Source: Agrobacterium tumefaciens_K (GTDB lineage Bacteria > Pseudomonadota > Alphaproteobacteria > Rhizobiales > Rhizobiaceae). Taken from it: DNA of 64,000 nt. Positions 52,342 to 61,458 of this stretch are shown piece by piece; the first letter of the stretch is position 1, and each line of letters begins with the position of its first letter. The stretch spans positions 1,054,001-1,118,000 of the forward strand of contig NZ_JAOEGC010000002.1 in NCBI RefSeq assembly GCF_031801495.1. The letters are read 5' to 3'. The position numbers and the translations under genes are program-made. The notes under the pieces are model-generated. The model did no database searches, had not been told where the DNA came from, and worked only from the letters and a program-made list of their open reading frames with translations.

Positions 52342-53625
52342 ATGTCGAGCAGCAATCCCGGTTTCGCAACGCTAGCCGTTCATGCAGGTGCGCAGCCTGA
52401 TCCGACGACAGGCGCCCGCGCAACGCCGATCTACCAGACAACGGCCTATGCGTTCCGGGATTCCGACCATGCCGCAGCCCTTTTCGGGCTGAAGGAGTTC
52501 GGGAATATCTACACGCGCATCATGAACCCGACGCAGGCGGTTCTGGAAGAACGCGTGGCGGCATTGGAGGGTGGCACGGCAGCACTCGCGGTTGCTTCCG
52601 GACATGCGGCCCAGATGCTTGTCTTCCATACGATTCTTCAGCCGGGTGACAACTTCGTCGCGGCACGCCAGCTTTACGGCGGTTCCGTCAATCAGTTCGG
52701 TCATGCATTCAAGAATTTCGGCTGGCAGGTCCGCTGGGCAGATGCGGCGGAGCCGGCAAGTTTTGAAAGCCAGATCGATGGGCGCACACGTGCGATCTTC
52801 ATCGAGAGTCTCGCCAATCCCGGCGGCACTTTTGTCGACATCGCTGCCATCGCTGAAGTCGCGCACCGGCACGGTTTGCCACTGGTCGTCGACAACACCA
52901 TGGCGAGCCCCTATCTCATCCGCCCGCTGGAGCATGGGGCGGATATCGTCGTTCATTCGTTGACGAAGTTCCTCGGCGGTCACGGCAATTCCATGGGTGG
53001 CATCATTGTCGATGGCGGCACGTTCGATTGGTCGGCGACGGACCGGTATCCCGCCCTTTCGCAGCCGCGTCCGGAGTATTCCGGTGTCGTGCTGCACCAG
53101 ACCTTCGGTAACTTTGCCTTCGCCATCGCCTGCCGCGTGCTCGGGCTTCGCGATCTTGGCCCGTCGATTTCGCCATTCAACGCCTTCCTGATTCTTACGG
53201 GCATCGAAACACTGCCGCTGCGCGTTCAGCGCCATTCCGACAACGCGCTTGCTGTCGCCAAATGGTTGAAGGCGCATGCCCAGATCGGCTGGGTACACTA
53301 CGCCGGACTGGAAGACAGCGACAATCATGCGATCCAGCAGCACTATTCGCCGAAAGGCGCAGGCTCTGTCTTCACCTTCGGCATCAAGGGTGGATATGAA
53401 GCCGGAAAGAAGCTGGTCGAGGGACTGCAGCTCTTCTCGCACCTCGCCAATATTGGCGATACACGCTCCCTGGTCATCCATCCGGCCTCCACCACCCACG
53501 CGCAGTTGACGCTGGAACAACAAAAGGCCGCGGGTGCTGGCCCCGATGTCGTTCGCCTTTCGATCGGCATCGAGGATGTGAACGACATCATCGCCGACAT
53601 CGAACAGTCGCTCGCCAAGATCTGA
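52342..53625 (+). CDS. metY: O-acetylhomoserine sulfhydrylase (aminocarboxypropyltransferase)
   Basis: A 427-residue PLP enzyme of the Cys/Met metabolism family that forms homocysteine (or methionine) from O-acetylhomoserine and a thiol. The PLP lysine is in IVVHSLTKFLGGHGNSMGG; other family marks are GNIYTRIMNPTQAVLEERVA, PLVVDNTMASPYLIRP and SVGIEDVNDIIADI-like RLSIGIEDVNDIIADIEQ. ATG 52342 has a very strong GGAGGAA that lies in a potential hairpin. The cupin gene starts 12 bases later. Confidence 0.94.
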   Translation: MSSSNPGFATLAVHAGAQPDPTTGARATPIYQTTAYAFRDSDHAAALFGLKEFGNIYTRIMNPTQAVLEERVAALEGGTAALAVASGHAAQMLVFHTILQPGDNFVAARQLYGGSVNQFGHAFKNFGWQVRWADAAEPASFESQIDGRTRAIFIESLANPGGTFVDIAAIAEVAHRHGLPLVVDNTMASPYLIRPLEHGADIVVHSLTKFLGGHGNSMGGIIVDGGTFDWSATDRYPALSQPRPEYSGVVLHQTFGNFAFAIACRVLGLRDLGPSISPFNAFLILTGIETLPLRVQRHSDNALAVAKWLKAHAQIGWVHYAGLEDSDNHAIQQHYSPKGAGSVFTFGIKGGYEAGKKLVEGLQLFSHLANIGDTRSLVIHPASTTHAQLTLEQQKAAGAGPDVVRLSIGIEDVNDIIADIEQSLAKI

Positions 53626-53637
53626 TCCCGCCGGAGC

Positions 53638-54000
53638 ATGCCCATGACGAATTTTCTGACATTTGCGAGTGGCGGCGATATCGCTTCCGTTCAGCCGGAG
53701 GAGGGCGCGCCCGCGCCCGATCGGCTGATTTCCGGCGATCCCAGATTCACGACGTGGAATCTGGAAGAGGCCACAGGCGGCCTTTATGCCGGGATTTGGC
53801 AATCGACACCCGGAAAGTGGAGGGTGGTCTATGACGAATGGGAATATTTCAGCATCCTCGAAGGCCACTCGATCCTGACGGAAGAGGGTGGCGAGCCGAT
53901 CCACCTCAAGACAGGGGACAGGCTCATCCTTCGGCCCGGTTTCAAGGGGACGTGGGAAGTCATCGAGACGACGCGCAAGGATTACGTCATCCGCCTGTAA
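53638..54000 (+). CDS. Cupin domain protein (cupin_3/DUF861)
   Basis: A 120-residue single cupin barrel: GIWQSTPGKWRVVYDEWEYF, SILEGHSILTEEGGEPIHLK, GDRLILRPGFKGTWEVIETT. The metal-binding His/Glu positions of true enzymes are only partly present, as in many DUF861 proteins. Located 12 bases after metY, probably co-transcribed. ATG 53638 or 53644. Confidence 0.88.
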   Translation: MPMTNFLTFASGGDIASVQPEEGAPAPDRLISGDPRFTTWNLEEATGGLYAGIWQSTPGKWRVVYDEWEYFSILEGHSILTEEGGEPIHLKTGDRLILRPGFKGTWEVIETTRKDYVIRL

Positions 54001-54009
54001 GGGCGGATG
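53988..54009. terminator. Stem-loop between convergent cupin and lrgB genes
   Basis: CATCCGCC and GGCGGATG pair around the stop codon of the cupin gene. No T-run, so the role is uncertain. Confidence 0.45.
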
Positions 54010-54027
54010 ATCCGCGGCCTGCGCCGC

Positions 54028-54729
54028 TCAGCGCAGCAACAATGCCAGAAGCGGCGCCATGAGAACATTCAGCAGTCCGACGATGACCATGACCAGCCCG
54101 GCAATGGAGCCTTCCTCCTGACCGATCTGGTGTGCCCGTGCGACACCGGCGCCATGCGCGCCCATGCCGAAGAGGGCACCGCGCGCCAGCGATGATTTGA
54201 GCGGAAGATAGCGCAGCAGGGTTTCGCCAAGTGCAGCGCCCAGAACGCCGGTCACAACGACGAAAACCGCGGTCAGGTCCGGCACGCCGCCAATATCCTG
54301 CGAAATCGTCATCGCGAAAGGTGTGCTGATCGAGCGTGGCAGGAGGCTGAGGCGCAATGCCCCGTCGATGCTGAGGAGGCTTGCCAAACCCCAAGCGGTC
54401 ACCATTGCCGTTGTGCTGCCAACCGTTACGCCGAAGACCAGGACCGGCCAGTAACGACGGATCATCGCCCTCTGCTCATAGATGGGAAGGGCGAAGGCCA
54501 CGGTCACCGGACCAAGCAGCAGCATCAGCCAGTGGGTCGCGTGGATATATTCCGCGTAACCGGTCTTCATGACGAGCGCGATGGCGATCAGTAGTAATGG
54601 CGCAAGCAGCAGCGGGGACAGGAACGGCTTCGGCCAGCGACGGTAAATCCGCTTTGCGACGTAATAGAGCAGAATTGTCGCGGCCGACCAGAACGCCGTC
54701 TGGAACAGGGCGCTGTCAGACGGAAACAT
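54028..54729 (-). CDS. lrgB: LrgB family protein
   Basis: A 233-residue membrane protein of the LrgB family, partner of LrgA/CidA holin-like proteins; about seven hydrophobic segments with the conserved GPVTVAFALPIYEQR, SISTPFAMTISQDIGG and GMGAHGAGVARAHQIGQEEG. Recent work links Lrg systems to pyruvate or glycolate uptake and to murein hydrolase control. It overlaps the end of lrgA by 14 bases. Confidence 0.92.
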   Translation of the reverse strand: MFPSDSALFQTAFWSAATILLYYVAKRIYRRWPKPFLSPLLLAPLLLIAIALVMKTGYAEYIHATHWLMLLLGPVTVAFALPIYEQRAMIRRYWPVLVFGVTVGSTTAMVTAWGLASLLSIDGALRLSLLPRSISTPFAMTISQDIGGVPDLTAVFVVVTGVLGAALGETLLRYLPLKSSLARGALFGMGAHGAGVARAHQIGQEEGSIAGLVMVIVGLLNVLMAPLLALLLR

Positions 54730-55129
54730 GACGGTGCTCCAGCCGCATCATCATCCGGTAGCCGAAATCGACAGCGAGCGCCGTTGCGCACATCACAGCT
54801 GCCGTGCCGCCGAGAATGACGGCCAGGATCTTCAAGCCGACAATACCGAGAAATTCCTGGTGGTCGAGAACCGCCAGAACGGCGGGAACGAAAAAGAGCA
54901 GCATATCAGCGAGCAGCCATTGTGCGCCACCGCGCATCGTGGTCGGCTTGAGCTTGCCCGAGGCGAGCAGCAGAAGCACGAGAGCCAACCCGGCGACTGC
55001 GCCGGGAATCGGCAGATACGTCATACGAACGATGCCTTCGCCGAGCAGCCAGAACGCGCTGATAAGAATTATCTGGAAAAGTCGGCTGGTGACTATGCGG
55101 AGAGTGTGTGCTGCCCTGTTCATCGTCAT
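54716..55129 (-). CDS. lrgA: CidA/LrgA family holin-like protein
   Basis: A 137-residue membrane protein with four transmembrane segments (LISAFWLLGEGIVRMTYLPI, PGAVAGLALVLLLLASG, FFVPAVLAVLDHQEF, LKILAVILGGTAAVMCATAL). First gene of lrgAB, divergent from a LysR regulator that probably controls it. Confidence 0.9.
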   Translation of the reverse strand: MTMNRAAHTLRIVTSRLFQIILISAFWLLGEGIVRMTYLPIPGAVAGLALVLLLLASGKLKPTTMRGGAQWLLADMLLFFVPAVLAVLDHQEFLGIVGLKILAVILGGTAAVMCATALAVDFGYRMMMRLEHRHVSV

Positions 55130-55169
55130 CTGACTGACCCTTGCTGCGACAACCTCCCTTGACGTGCAC

Positions 55170-55219
55170 TATAGTTTGCGCGTCTATATTCTCAAAATGA
55201 ATTGATTGAATAATATCAA
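55170..55219. promoter_or_regulatory. Dyad elements between lrgA and the divergent LysR gene
   Basis: TATAG-N9-CTATA at 55170-55188 and TTGAT-N8-ATCAA at 55202-55219. Both are typical LysR-type dyads in a 107-base divergent promoter region. Confidence 0.5.
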
Positions 55220-55236
55220 GTCCAGATTGGAATATT

Positions 55237-56118
55237 ATGGAGTTGCGGACACTGAACGCCTTTGTGGAAGTCGTCCGGCAGGGCGGGTTCTCGCAGGCCA
55301 CGAAGACGGTCTTCATGACGCAATCCGCCATCAGCAAGGCGGTGAAGCAGCTTGAGGACGAACTTGGCCTGGTCCTGCTGGATCGCATCGGTCATCGATC
55401 CACGCTGACGGAAGCCGGGAAAATCGTCTATGAGCGCGCAGTGAGAATGTTGACGGAACGGTGTGACCTGATTACCGAACTGTCGGACCTGCGTGGCCTG
55501 CAGCGTGGCAGCCTGCGTCTTGGTCTGCCGCCAATTGGCTCGGACATGCTGTTCGCACCTCTGTTCGCCATTTACCGCAGCCGTTATCCGGGCATCGAGA
55601 TACAGCTTGTGGAACACGGCAGCAAACGTCTGGAGGAACTGGTGAGGGCGGGAGAGGTCGATCTCGGCGCATCGCTCCTGCCGGTGCCGGACGACTTCGA
55701 ATGGCAGGATGTGCGCAAGGAGCCGCTCGAGGTGCTGATGCCCGGTAGCCACGCCTTGGCAGATCGCACCATTGTTGATCTGCACGAACTGCAGGATATC
55801 CCGTTCATTCTTTTTGATGCCGGGTTCGCGCTCAACCCGATCATTCTCGATGCCTGTCGACAGGCAGGTTTTTCACCGAACATTGCTGCCAGAAGCAGCC
55901 AGATCAATTTCATAGTGGAACTGGTGGGCGCCGGTCTGGGCGTCGGTTTCCTGCCGCGTATGATTGCGGAAAAACGCGTTCGCCCCGGCGTGGTGCATAT
56001 CCCGGTGTCCACACCGGGAATGCAATGGCATATGGCCTGGATATCGAGAAAGGGCGCCTATCTGTCTCATGCTGCCCGCGCCTGGCTTGATCTTGCACGA
56101 AGCGAAAGCATGAGCTGA
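55237..56118 (+). CDS. LysR family regulator of lrgAB (inferred)
   Basis: A 293-residue LTTR: N-terminal winged helix (LRTLNAFVEVVRQGGFSQAT, SAISKAVKQLEDELGLVLLD) and a ligand domain (about residues 90-290) with GAGLGVGFLPRMIAE. ATG 55237 opens the domain exactly. The divergent arrangement with lrgAB and the dyads between them make lrgAB the likely target. Confidence 0.9.
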   Translation: MELRTLNAFVEVVRQGGFSQATKTVFMTQSAISKAVKQLEDELGLVLLDRIGHRSTLTEAGKIVYERAVRMLTERCDLITELSDLRGLQRGSLRLGLPPIGSDMLFAPLFAIYRSRYPGIEIQLVEHGSKRLEELVRAGEVDLGASLLPVPDDFEWQDVRKEPLEVLMPGSHALADRTIVDLHELQDIPFILFDAGFALNPIILDACRQAGFSPNIAARSSQINFIVELVGAGLGVGFLPRMIAEKRVRPGVVHIPVSTPGMQWHMAWISRKGAYLSHAARAWLDLARSESMS

Positions 56119-56128
56119 GTGAACTGCC

Positions 56129-57376
56129 TCACCAGGTCATGTCAAGCCGCTCCAGTCCATGGAACGGATAGACGTTCTTGACTTTGGGGGGGGAGGCAAT
56201 CCGCAGGTTCGGCAGACGCTCGAAAAGAAGCGGCAGAACGAGGTTGAGTTCCAGTCGTGCCAAAGGCGCACCGATGCAGAAATGAATGCCTGCGCCGAAG
56301 GAGACGTTCGCGCCTTCGTCCCTGTCAGGCTTGAAGTCGAGAGGATCGCTGAATTTCAGCGGATCGAGATTAGCGGCCGCCAGAATGAGATTGATCCTGT
56401 CACCGCGCTCGAACCTGATGCCGTCGATTTCTGCCGATTCCAAGGCCCACCGCTGAAAAAGATGGACCGGGGCACAGATACGCATCGTCTCCTCGACGAC
56501 ACGTTCGGTGGCGGCCTCATCGCGAAACAGCCTCTCCGGCGCTATACCGCTTTCCAGTATCACGCGCACCGAGTTGCCGATCTGATGCACCGTTGCCTCA
56601 TGGCCGGCATTCAGAAGAACGATCGTCGTGGAAACGAGTTCGTCGTCCGTCAGGTACTGGCCCTTATGTTCCGTATGAATCATGTGGCTCAGCAGATCGT
56701 CCTGCGGATTTGCCCTGCGCTCCGCGATCACGCCGCGCACATAGTCGGCAAACTCCCTTGCTGCCCCGTCCGCGGCCAGTTCGTCGTCGTAGGTACGCTT
56801 GAACATGTACATGCCGACATAGTCATGCGACCACTTGAGCAATTGCGGCCCCATCGCCTCGGGAATGCCGATCATGTTCGCGATCATCGTCACCGGAATG
56901 ATATCGGCGAATGAGGAGAGCAGTTCCGTCTTGCCTTCCTTCTCGAAGGCGTCGATCAGCCGGTTGGTCAGCGCCAGTATTTCCGGTTTCATTTTTTCGA
57001 CATGGCGGGACACGAAGGCACGGTTGACCAACGTGCGCAGTCGGGTGTGTTCCGGCGGCTCTATTTCGAGAAGCGAATGCTGCTCTGCCGCGTAGAAGTG
57101 TTTCACATGGTCGGACGGTTCAGGCAGTCCGAGTTCCTCGCGGCTGGCGACGTGGAGTATCTGTCGCCCGAAGCGGCGGTCGCGCAGCAGGCTGCTGACG
57201 TGATCGTATCCTGTGAAGAACCATTGTTTCTGCTCTTCCCAGTAAAAGGTGGGACAGTGCGCATGAAGCAGGGCATAGGCCGCGTTGGGATTGAGGTAAA
57301 ATGCCGGATCGCGCGCATCGAAGGAAACGCGGCGTTCAACGGGATCTATTTTCAGGAAGGGCGATGATGCTGTCAT
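56129..57376 (-). CDS. Cytochrome P450
   Basis: A 415-residue soluble bacterial P450. Heme-thiolate Cys367 is in FGAGIHFCIGAPLARLE; the K-helix ExxR is EETMRI; the I-helix reads NAGHEATVHQIGN, with Ala261 where most P450s have the proton-relay Thr and Thr262 next to it. Substrate unknown. No redox partner gene lies nearby, so it probably uses a general ferredoxin. Confidence 0.94.
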   Translation of the reverse strand: MTASSPFLKIDPVERRVSFDARDPAFYLNPNAAYALLHAHCPTFYWEEQKQWFFTGYDHVSSLLRDRRFGRQILHVASREELGLPEPSDHVKHFYAAEQHSLLEIEPPEHTRLRTLVNRAFVSRHVEKMKPEILALTNRLIDAFEKEGKTELLSSFADIIPVTMIANMIGIPEAMGPQLLKWSHDYVGMYMFKRTYDDELAADGAAREFADYVRGVIAERRANPQDDLLSHMIHTEHKGQYLTDDELVSTTIVLLNAGHEATVHQIGNSVRVILESGIAPERLFRDEAATERVVEETMRICAPVHLFQRWALESAEIDGIRFERGDRINLILAAANLDPLKFSDPLDFKPDRDEGANVSFGAGIHFCIGAPLARLELNLVLPLLFERLPNLRIASPPKVKNVYPFHGLERLDMTW

Positions 57377-57467
57377 GCCCTAGCTCTAGAACGGCTATCA
57401 CGATTTGAAAAGTGCTCTGCGCCACCTCAATCCATTATCGGCTTCGGGGGCTCTCGACGGGGGAGTT

Positions 57468-58715
57468 TCAGCGCTGAGCTATTGCCGCTATCCGGTGCAG
57501 CGCCGCCACCTGCCGGTCGGCATAGTTGTCCATCGGGTCTTCCTGACGGTCAGCCGCAGGGACAACAATATTGGCCGATTCACGGCAGATGACGGTCCTG
57601 TTTCTGCCGGTCTTTTTCGCGGAATAGAGCGCACGGTCCGCCTCGGTCAGAAGCAGGTTCAGATTGGCGTCTTCGATCGGGGCGTCGGCGATACCCGCAC
57701 TGGTCGTCACCTGAATATGCGTGCCGTCGGCGCGCACAGGTACTCTGCAGAGGGTGCTGCGGATGCATTCGGCGATTGCGATTGCCTGCGTCGTGTCGTC
57801 TGCGGCGGCGATCAGCGCGAATTCCTCGCCGCCCATTCGCACGAACAGTCCCTGGCCGTTGATGGTTTGGACGGCCATGCTGCAAAAATGCACGAGAACA
57901 GCGTCACCGGCCTGATGGCCGTATCTGTCGTTGATCTTCTTGAAGTGGTCGATGTCGAACACCGTCAGCACCACGCGGCTGGCTGGCGCTGGTGAGCATG
58001 ACTTTATACGCTCGAACTCTTCTGCAAGACCGCGCCGGTTCAGGACGCCGGTCAGATGGTCGGTCATGGCGAGGCGGCTAAGGCGTCGTTCCGTCTCTTC
58101 CATCATGATCTTCGCACTGATCATGATGATGGCGGTGAAGCCGAGCGCGCTGGAAAACGCCAGAGGGACTGTCAAGGGAAGGGCATGCGGAGAGGTCATG
58201 TCCTTCGGCAGCACGAAGAACGCTGTGACGATACTTGAAACCGCCTGGAGCACGAGGATTGCAGCGAGCAGTTTGCGATTGCCCTGATTGTGCGCATCTT
58301 TTTTCAGGACGATGGAAGCCAGCATGAAGTAGCCTGCCGCCGCACAGAATTGATAGAGCAAGATGCGCGACACCATGTTGTGGCGGACAGGCTCCAGAAA
58401 CATGCCTGCCACCCACAGCAGGGCGGGAATCGCGGTCCAGCCGCCGATCTTGCGCTGCTCGAAGGAAAGAAGGCCTGCCATCCAGAACCCGAATGCCGCG
58501 AGTGTCAGGGTGTTACCGACCTGTATCGAGAGGAAGCTGGCGATTTCTCCGCGCATCGCGATCAGGATGGTTCCAGTTCCGGTCGCGACGAAGCCCGCTG
58601 CAAAGTAGAGATTATGGCGCCGTGAAGGGCCGTGCAGCCAGAGTACACCGAGCAGGACGGCAAGGGTCAAAGTTTCGGCGGCCCACAGGAATAGGCCAGT
58701 CTTCGCATCCAGCAT
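57468..58715 (-). CDS. Membrane diguanylate cyclase (GGDEF)
   Basis: A 415-residue protein: seven or so N-terminal hydrophobic segments (about residues 5-205) of a MASE-like sensor and a C-terminal GGDEF domain (about 235-385). Active site GGEEF near residue 295 (VRMGGEEFALIAA); the metal Asp lies in LTVFDIDHFKKINDRYGHQA. No RxxD I-site precedes the motif. The second diguanylate cyclase of the window; no EcfG motif is visible before it. Confidence 0.9.
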   Translation of the reverse strand: MLDAKTGLFLWAAETLTLAVLLGVLWLHGPSRRHNLYFAAGFVATGTGTILIAMRGEIASFLSIQVGNTLTLAAFGFWMAGLLSFEQRKIGGWTAIPALLWVAGMFLEPVRHNMVSRILLYQFCAAAGYFMLASIVLKKDAHNQGNRKLLAAILVLQAVSSIVTAFFVLPKDMTSPHALPLTVPLAFSSALGFTAIIMISAKIMMEETERRLSRLAMTDHLTGVLNRRGLAEEFERIKSCSPAPASRVVLTVFDIDHFKKINDRYGHQAGDAVLVHFCSMAVQTINGQGLFVRMGGEEFALIAAADDTTQAIAIAECIRSTLCRVPVRADGTHIQVTTSAGIADAPIEDANLNLLLTEADRALYSAKKTGRNRTVICRESANIVVPAADRQEDPMDNYADRQVAALHRIAAIAQR

Positions 58716-59171
58716 TGCAAAAAATTCCTACTCGCGCGATCGCGCCCAAAAAGGCAGGCTCCGGTGCCGGACAACGTGTCGCGGCGCCGGAAACCTATCA
58801 AGATGCCATTTCGTCCACGGTGGGTCGTTACCCCTGCGGGCGGCGAAATTCGACAGGCAGTATCACCATCAAATACCTAACGAGTTCTTGCCACTGATAA
58901 GTTACATCTGTGTATAACGAAATGATTTTATGTTTACCCGCCGGTTACCAAGAATTGCATCCTGCGTGGAAAACAGGTCTGGACCGCTTTTGCCGGTTTC
59001 AGGGACGCCCAGACCTGTTAAGGAGCAGGCCGAAACACGCTTCTGTCGTTAAGGATATGCGGCTTCGTGTCTTGAAGTACGGTGCAGGGACACTCTATGT
59101 AGAGAAATGAAGCCTAGAAGTGATTCCGAAGCGGGTTTCCGCAACGGCTAAGAGTTTGACAAAGGACGGAC
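58716..59171. other. 456-base region upstream of clpP with a long hairpin
   Basis: No supported gene. It contains an 11-bp perfect inverted repeat AACAGGTCTGG (58972-58982) / CCAGACCTGTT (59009-59019) with an inner ACCG/CGGT pair, and should include the clpP promoter. A weak heat-shock-like CTTG at 59071 with TCTATGT at 59094 is too far apart (19 bases) for confidence. Confidence 0.5.
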
Positions 59172-59804
59172 ATGAAAAATCCAGTTGATACCGCCATGGC
59201 TCTGGTGCCGATGGTCGTAGAGCAGACCAATCGCGGCGAACGGTCCTATGACATCTACTCACGTCTTCTCAAGGAGCGCATCATCTTCCTCACCGGCCCG
59301 GTAGAGGATCACATGGCGTCTCTCGTTTGTGCGCAGCTTCTGTTCCTTGAGGCGGAAAACCCCAAGAAGGAAATCGCGCTTTACATCAATTCCCCCGGCG
59401 GCGTCGTCACGGCGGGAATGGCTATCTACGATACGATGCAGTTCATCCGTCCTGCCGTGTCGACGCTGTGCGTCGGTCAGGCTGCGTCGATGGGGTCGCT
59501 GCTTCTTGCCGCAGGTGAGAAGGGCATGCGCTTCGCAACGCCGAATGCGCGCATCATGGTTCACCAGCCTTCCGGCGGTTTCCAGGGGCAGGCATCCGAC
59601 ATCGAACGCCATGCTCGTGACATCATCAAGATGAAGCGTCGCCTGAATGAAGTTTATGTCAAGCACACCGGCCGCACGCTGGATGAAGTTGAAAAAACGC
59701 TCGATCGCGACCACTTCATGGATTCCGAGGAAGCAAAGGACTGGGGTGTGATCGACAGGATTCTCACCTCGCGTCAGGAAATCGAAGGCGCCTCCGCGAA
59801 TTGA
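59172..59804 (+). CDS. clpP: ATP-dependent Clp protease proteolytic subunit
   Basis: A 210-residue serine protease that forms the tetradecameric chamber used with ClpX and ClpA. Nucleophile Ser106 in GQAASMGSLLLA, catalytic His131 in RIMVHQPSGGFQGQA, Asp in TLDRDHFMD. N-terminal MVVEQTNRGERSYDIYSRLL is typical. Followed by clpX after 292 bases. Confidence 0.97.
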   Translation: MKNPVDTAMALVPMVVEQTNRGERSYDIYSRLLKERIIFLTGPVEDHMASLVCAQLLFLEAENPKKEIALYINSPGGVVTAGMAIYDTMQFIRPAVSTLCVGQAASMGSLLLAAGEKGMRFATPNARIMVHQPSGGFQGQASDIERHARDIIKMKRRLNEVYVKHTGRTLDEVEKTLDRDHFMDSEEAKDWGVIDRILTSRQEIEGASAN

Positions 59805-59823
59805 GACGCACGGCTTTTTGAAG

Positions 59824-59861
59824 GTTGAAAGCTCCGGCAAAAGTAATTTCGGGGCTTTCAA
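59824..59861 (+). terminator. Stem-loop after clpP
   Basis: Arms TTGAAAGCTCC and GGGGCTTTCAA (one mismatch) around a 16-base loop; no T-run. Lies between clpP and clpX. Confidence 0.4.
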
Positions 59862-60096
59862 GCGGAAAAGAAAGCGCTAATAGTACATATTAAGGCTGTG
59901 TTGAATTTTTATGACGTAGCCTTTGGTTTGATGGGGAATTCGTTGCCGCCGGTTGTCAGGTCATGTATCTGATACGGTTAGTACCCCCGGGAAATAAGGC
60001 GGACACGGTAGTGCACTCAAGGGTGGCCGTGTCGGCGAGCGGTAAGTTGACCGCGATCCGTTTGACGGACCTGCGGCGTGCTGGAAGGAAAGAGAT

Positions 60097-61374
60097 ATGA
60101 GCAAAGTCAGCGGCAGCAACGGCGGCGACTCGAAAAATACACTCTATTGTTCATTCTGCGGCAAGAGCCAGCACGAAGTCCGGAAACTCATTGCCGGACC
60201 GACAGTATTCATCTGCGATGAATGCGTCGAATTGTGCATGGACATCATCCGCGAGGAGAACAAGACGTCGATGGTGAAGTCGCGTGAGGGTGTTCCCACC
60301 CCGCAGGACATCATCAAGATCCTCGACGAATACGTCATCGGCCAGAAACAGGCGAAGAAGATCCTGTCCGTGGCTGTTCACAACCATTACAAGCGCCTCG
60401 CACACGCCTCCAAGAACGGCGACGTGGAACTGGCGAAGTCGAACATCATGCTCGTTGGCCCGACCGGTTGCGGCAAGACCTATCTTGCCCAGACGCTCGC
60501 CCGCATCATCGACGTTCCCTTCACCATGGCGGACGCAACAACGCTGACCGAAGCCGGTTATGTCGGTGAGGATGTCGAAAACATCATCCTCAAGCTGCTC
60601 CAGTCTGCCGATTACAACGTCGAACGCGCTCAGCGCGGTATTGTCTACATCGACGAAGTGGACAAGATCTCGCGCAAGTCGGACAACCCGTCCATCACGC
60701 GCGACGTTTCCGGCGAGGGTGTTCAGCAGGCGCTTCTGAAGATCATGGAAGGCACGGTCGCTTCGGTTCCGCCGCAGGGTGGTCGCAAGCATCCGCAGCA
60801 GGAATTCCTGCAGGTGGATACGACCAACATTCTGTTCATTTGCGGCGGTGCCTTCGCCGGTCTGGACAAGATCATCTCGGCCCGTGGTGAAAAGACCTCC
60901 ATCGGTTTCGGCGCGACGGTCAAGGCGGAAGACGATCGTCGTGTTGGCGAAGTGCTGCGCGAACTGGAGCCGGAAGATCTGGTGAAGTTCGGCCTCATTC
61001 CGGAATTCATCGGTCGTCTGCCGGTTCTGGCGACGCTGGAAGACCTTGATGAGGATGCGCTGATCCAGATTCTGTCGGAGCCGAAGAACGCGCTGGTCAA
61101 GCAGTATCAGCGCCTGTTCGAGATGGAAGATGTGGAGCTGACTTTCCAGGGCGATGCTCTGCGTGAAATCGCCCGCAAGGCGATCACCCGCAAGACCGGT
61201 GCCCGTGGTCTGCGCTCGATCATGGAAAAGATCCTGCTCGACACCATGTTCGAACTGCCGACGCTGGAAGGCGTTCGTGAAGTGGTGATCTCGGATGAGG
61301 TCGTCAGCGGCGTTGCCCGTCCGCTTTACATCTATGCCGATCGCAAGGACGAGAAGGCCAACGTTTCGGCCTGA
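60097..61374 (+). CDS. clpX: ATP-dependent Clp protease ATP-binding subunit ClpX
   Basis: A 425-residue AAA+ unfoldase. An N-terminal C4 zinc finger (Cys18, 21, 40, 43) is followed by Walker A GPTGCGKT, Walker B IVYIDEVDKI and sensor regions, with the substrate-grip and ClpP-binding IGFGAT loops. It delivers proteins to ClpP; in alphaproteobacteria this includes cell-cycle regulators. The 292-base gap before it should contain its own promoter. Confidence 0.98.
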   Translation: MSKVSGSNGGDSKNTLYCSFCGKSQHEVRKLIAGPTVFICDECVELCMDIIREENKTSMVKSREGVPTPQDIIKILDEYVIGQKQAKKILSVAVHNHYKRLAHASKNGDVELAKSNIMLVGPTGCGKTYLAQTLARIIDVPFTMADATTLTEAGYVGEDVENIILKLLQSADYNVERAQRGIVYIDEVDKISRKSDNPSITRDVSGEGVQQALLKIMEGTVASVPPQGGRKHPQQEFLQVDTTNILFICGGAFAGLDKIISARGEKTSIGFGATVKAEDDRRVGEVLRELEPEDLVKFGLIPEFIGRLPVLATLEDLDEDALIQILSEPKNALVKQYQRLFEMEDVELTFQGDALREIARKAITRKTGARGLRSIMEKILLDTMFELPTLEGVREVVISDEVVSGVARPLYIYADRKDEKANVSA

Positions 61375-61394
61375 TCCGCGAGCTGAATGTTATC

Positions 61395-61432
61395 AAAGCC
61401 CCTCGCGGTTTCGGCCGCGGGGGGCTTTTTTG
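61395..61432 (+). terminator. Rho-independent terminator after clpX
   Basis: AAAGCCCC(T)CGCGG / CCGCGGGGGGCTTTTTT hairpin with a six-T tail. Confidence 0.9.
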
Positions 61433-61458
61433 TGTCACGCGATATCTCAGGTGTCTTT

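Noticed and set aside
52372..53904. 510-residue open frame opposite metY
   Set aside because: Antisense shadow of a strongly supported PLP enzyme.
59071..59100. Heat-shock sigma-32 promoter before clpP
   Set aside because: CTTG and TCTATGT are 19 bases apart with a mismatch, beyond the usual 17-18 spacing.
58910..59110. 66-residue open frame upstream of clpP
   Set aside because: No ribosome site, no recognisable domain, and it runs across the long hairpin.
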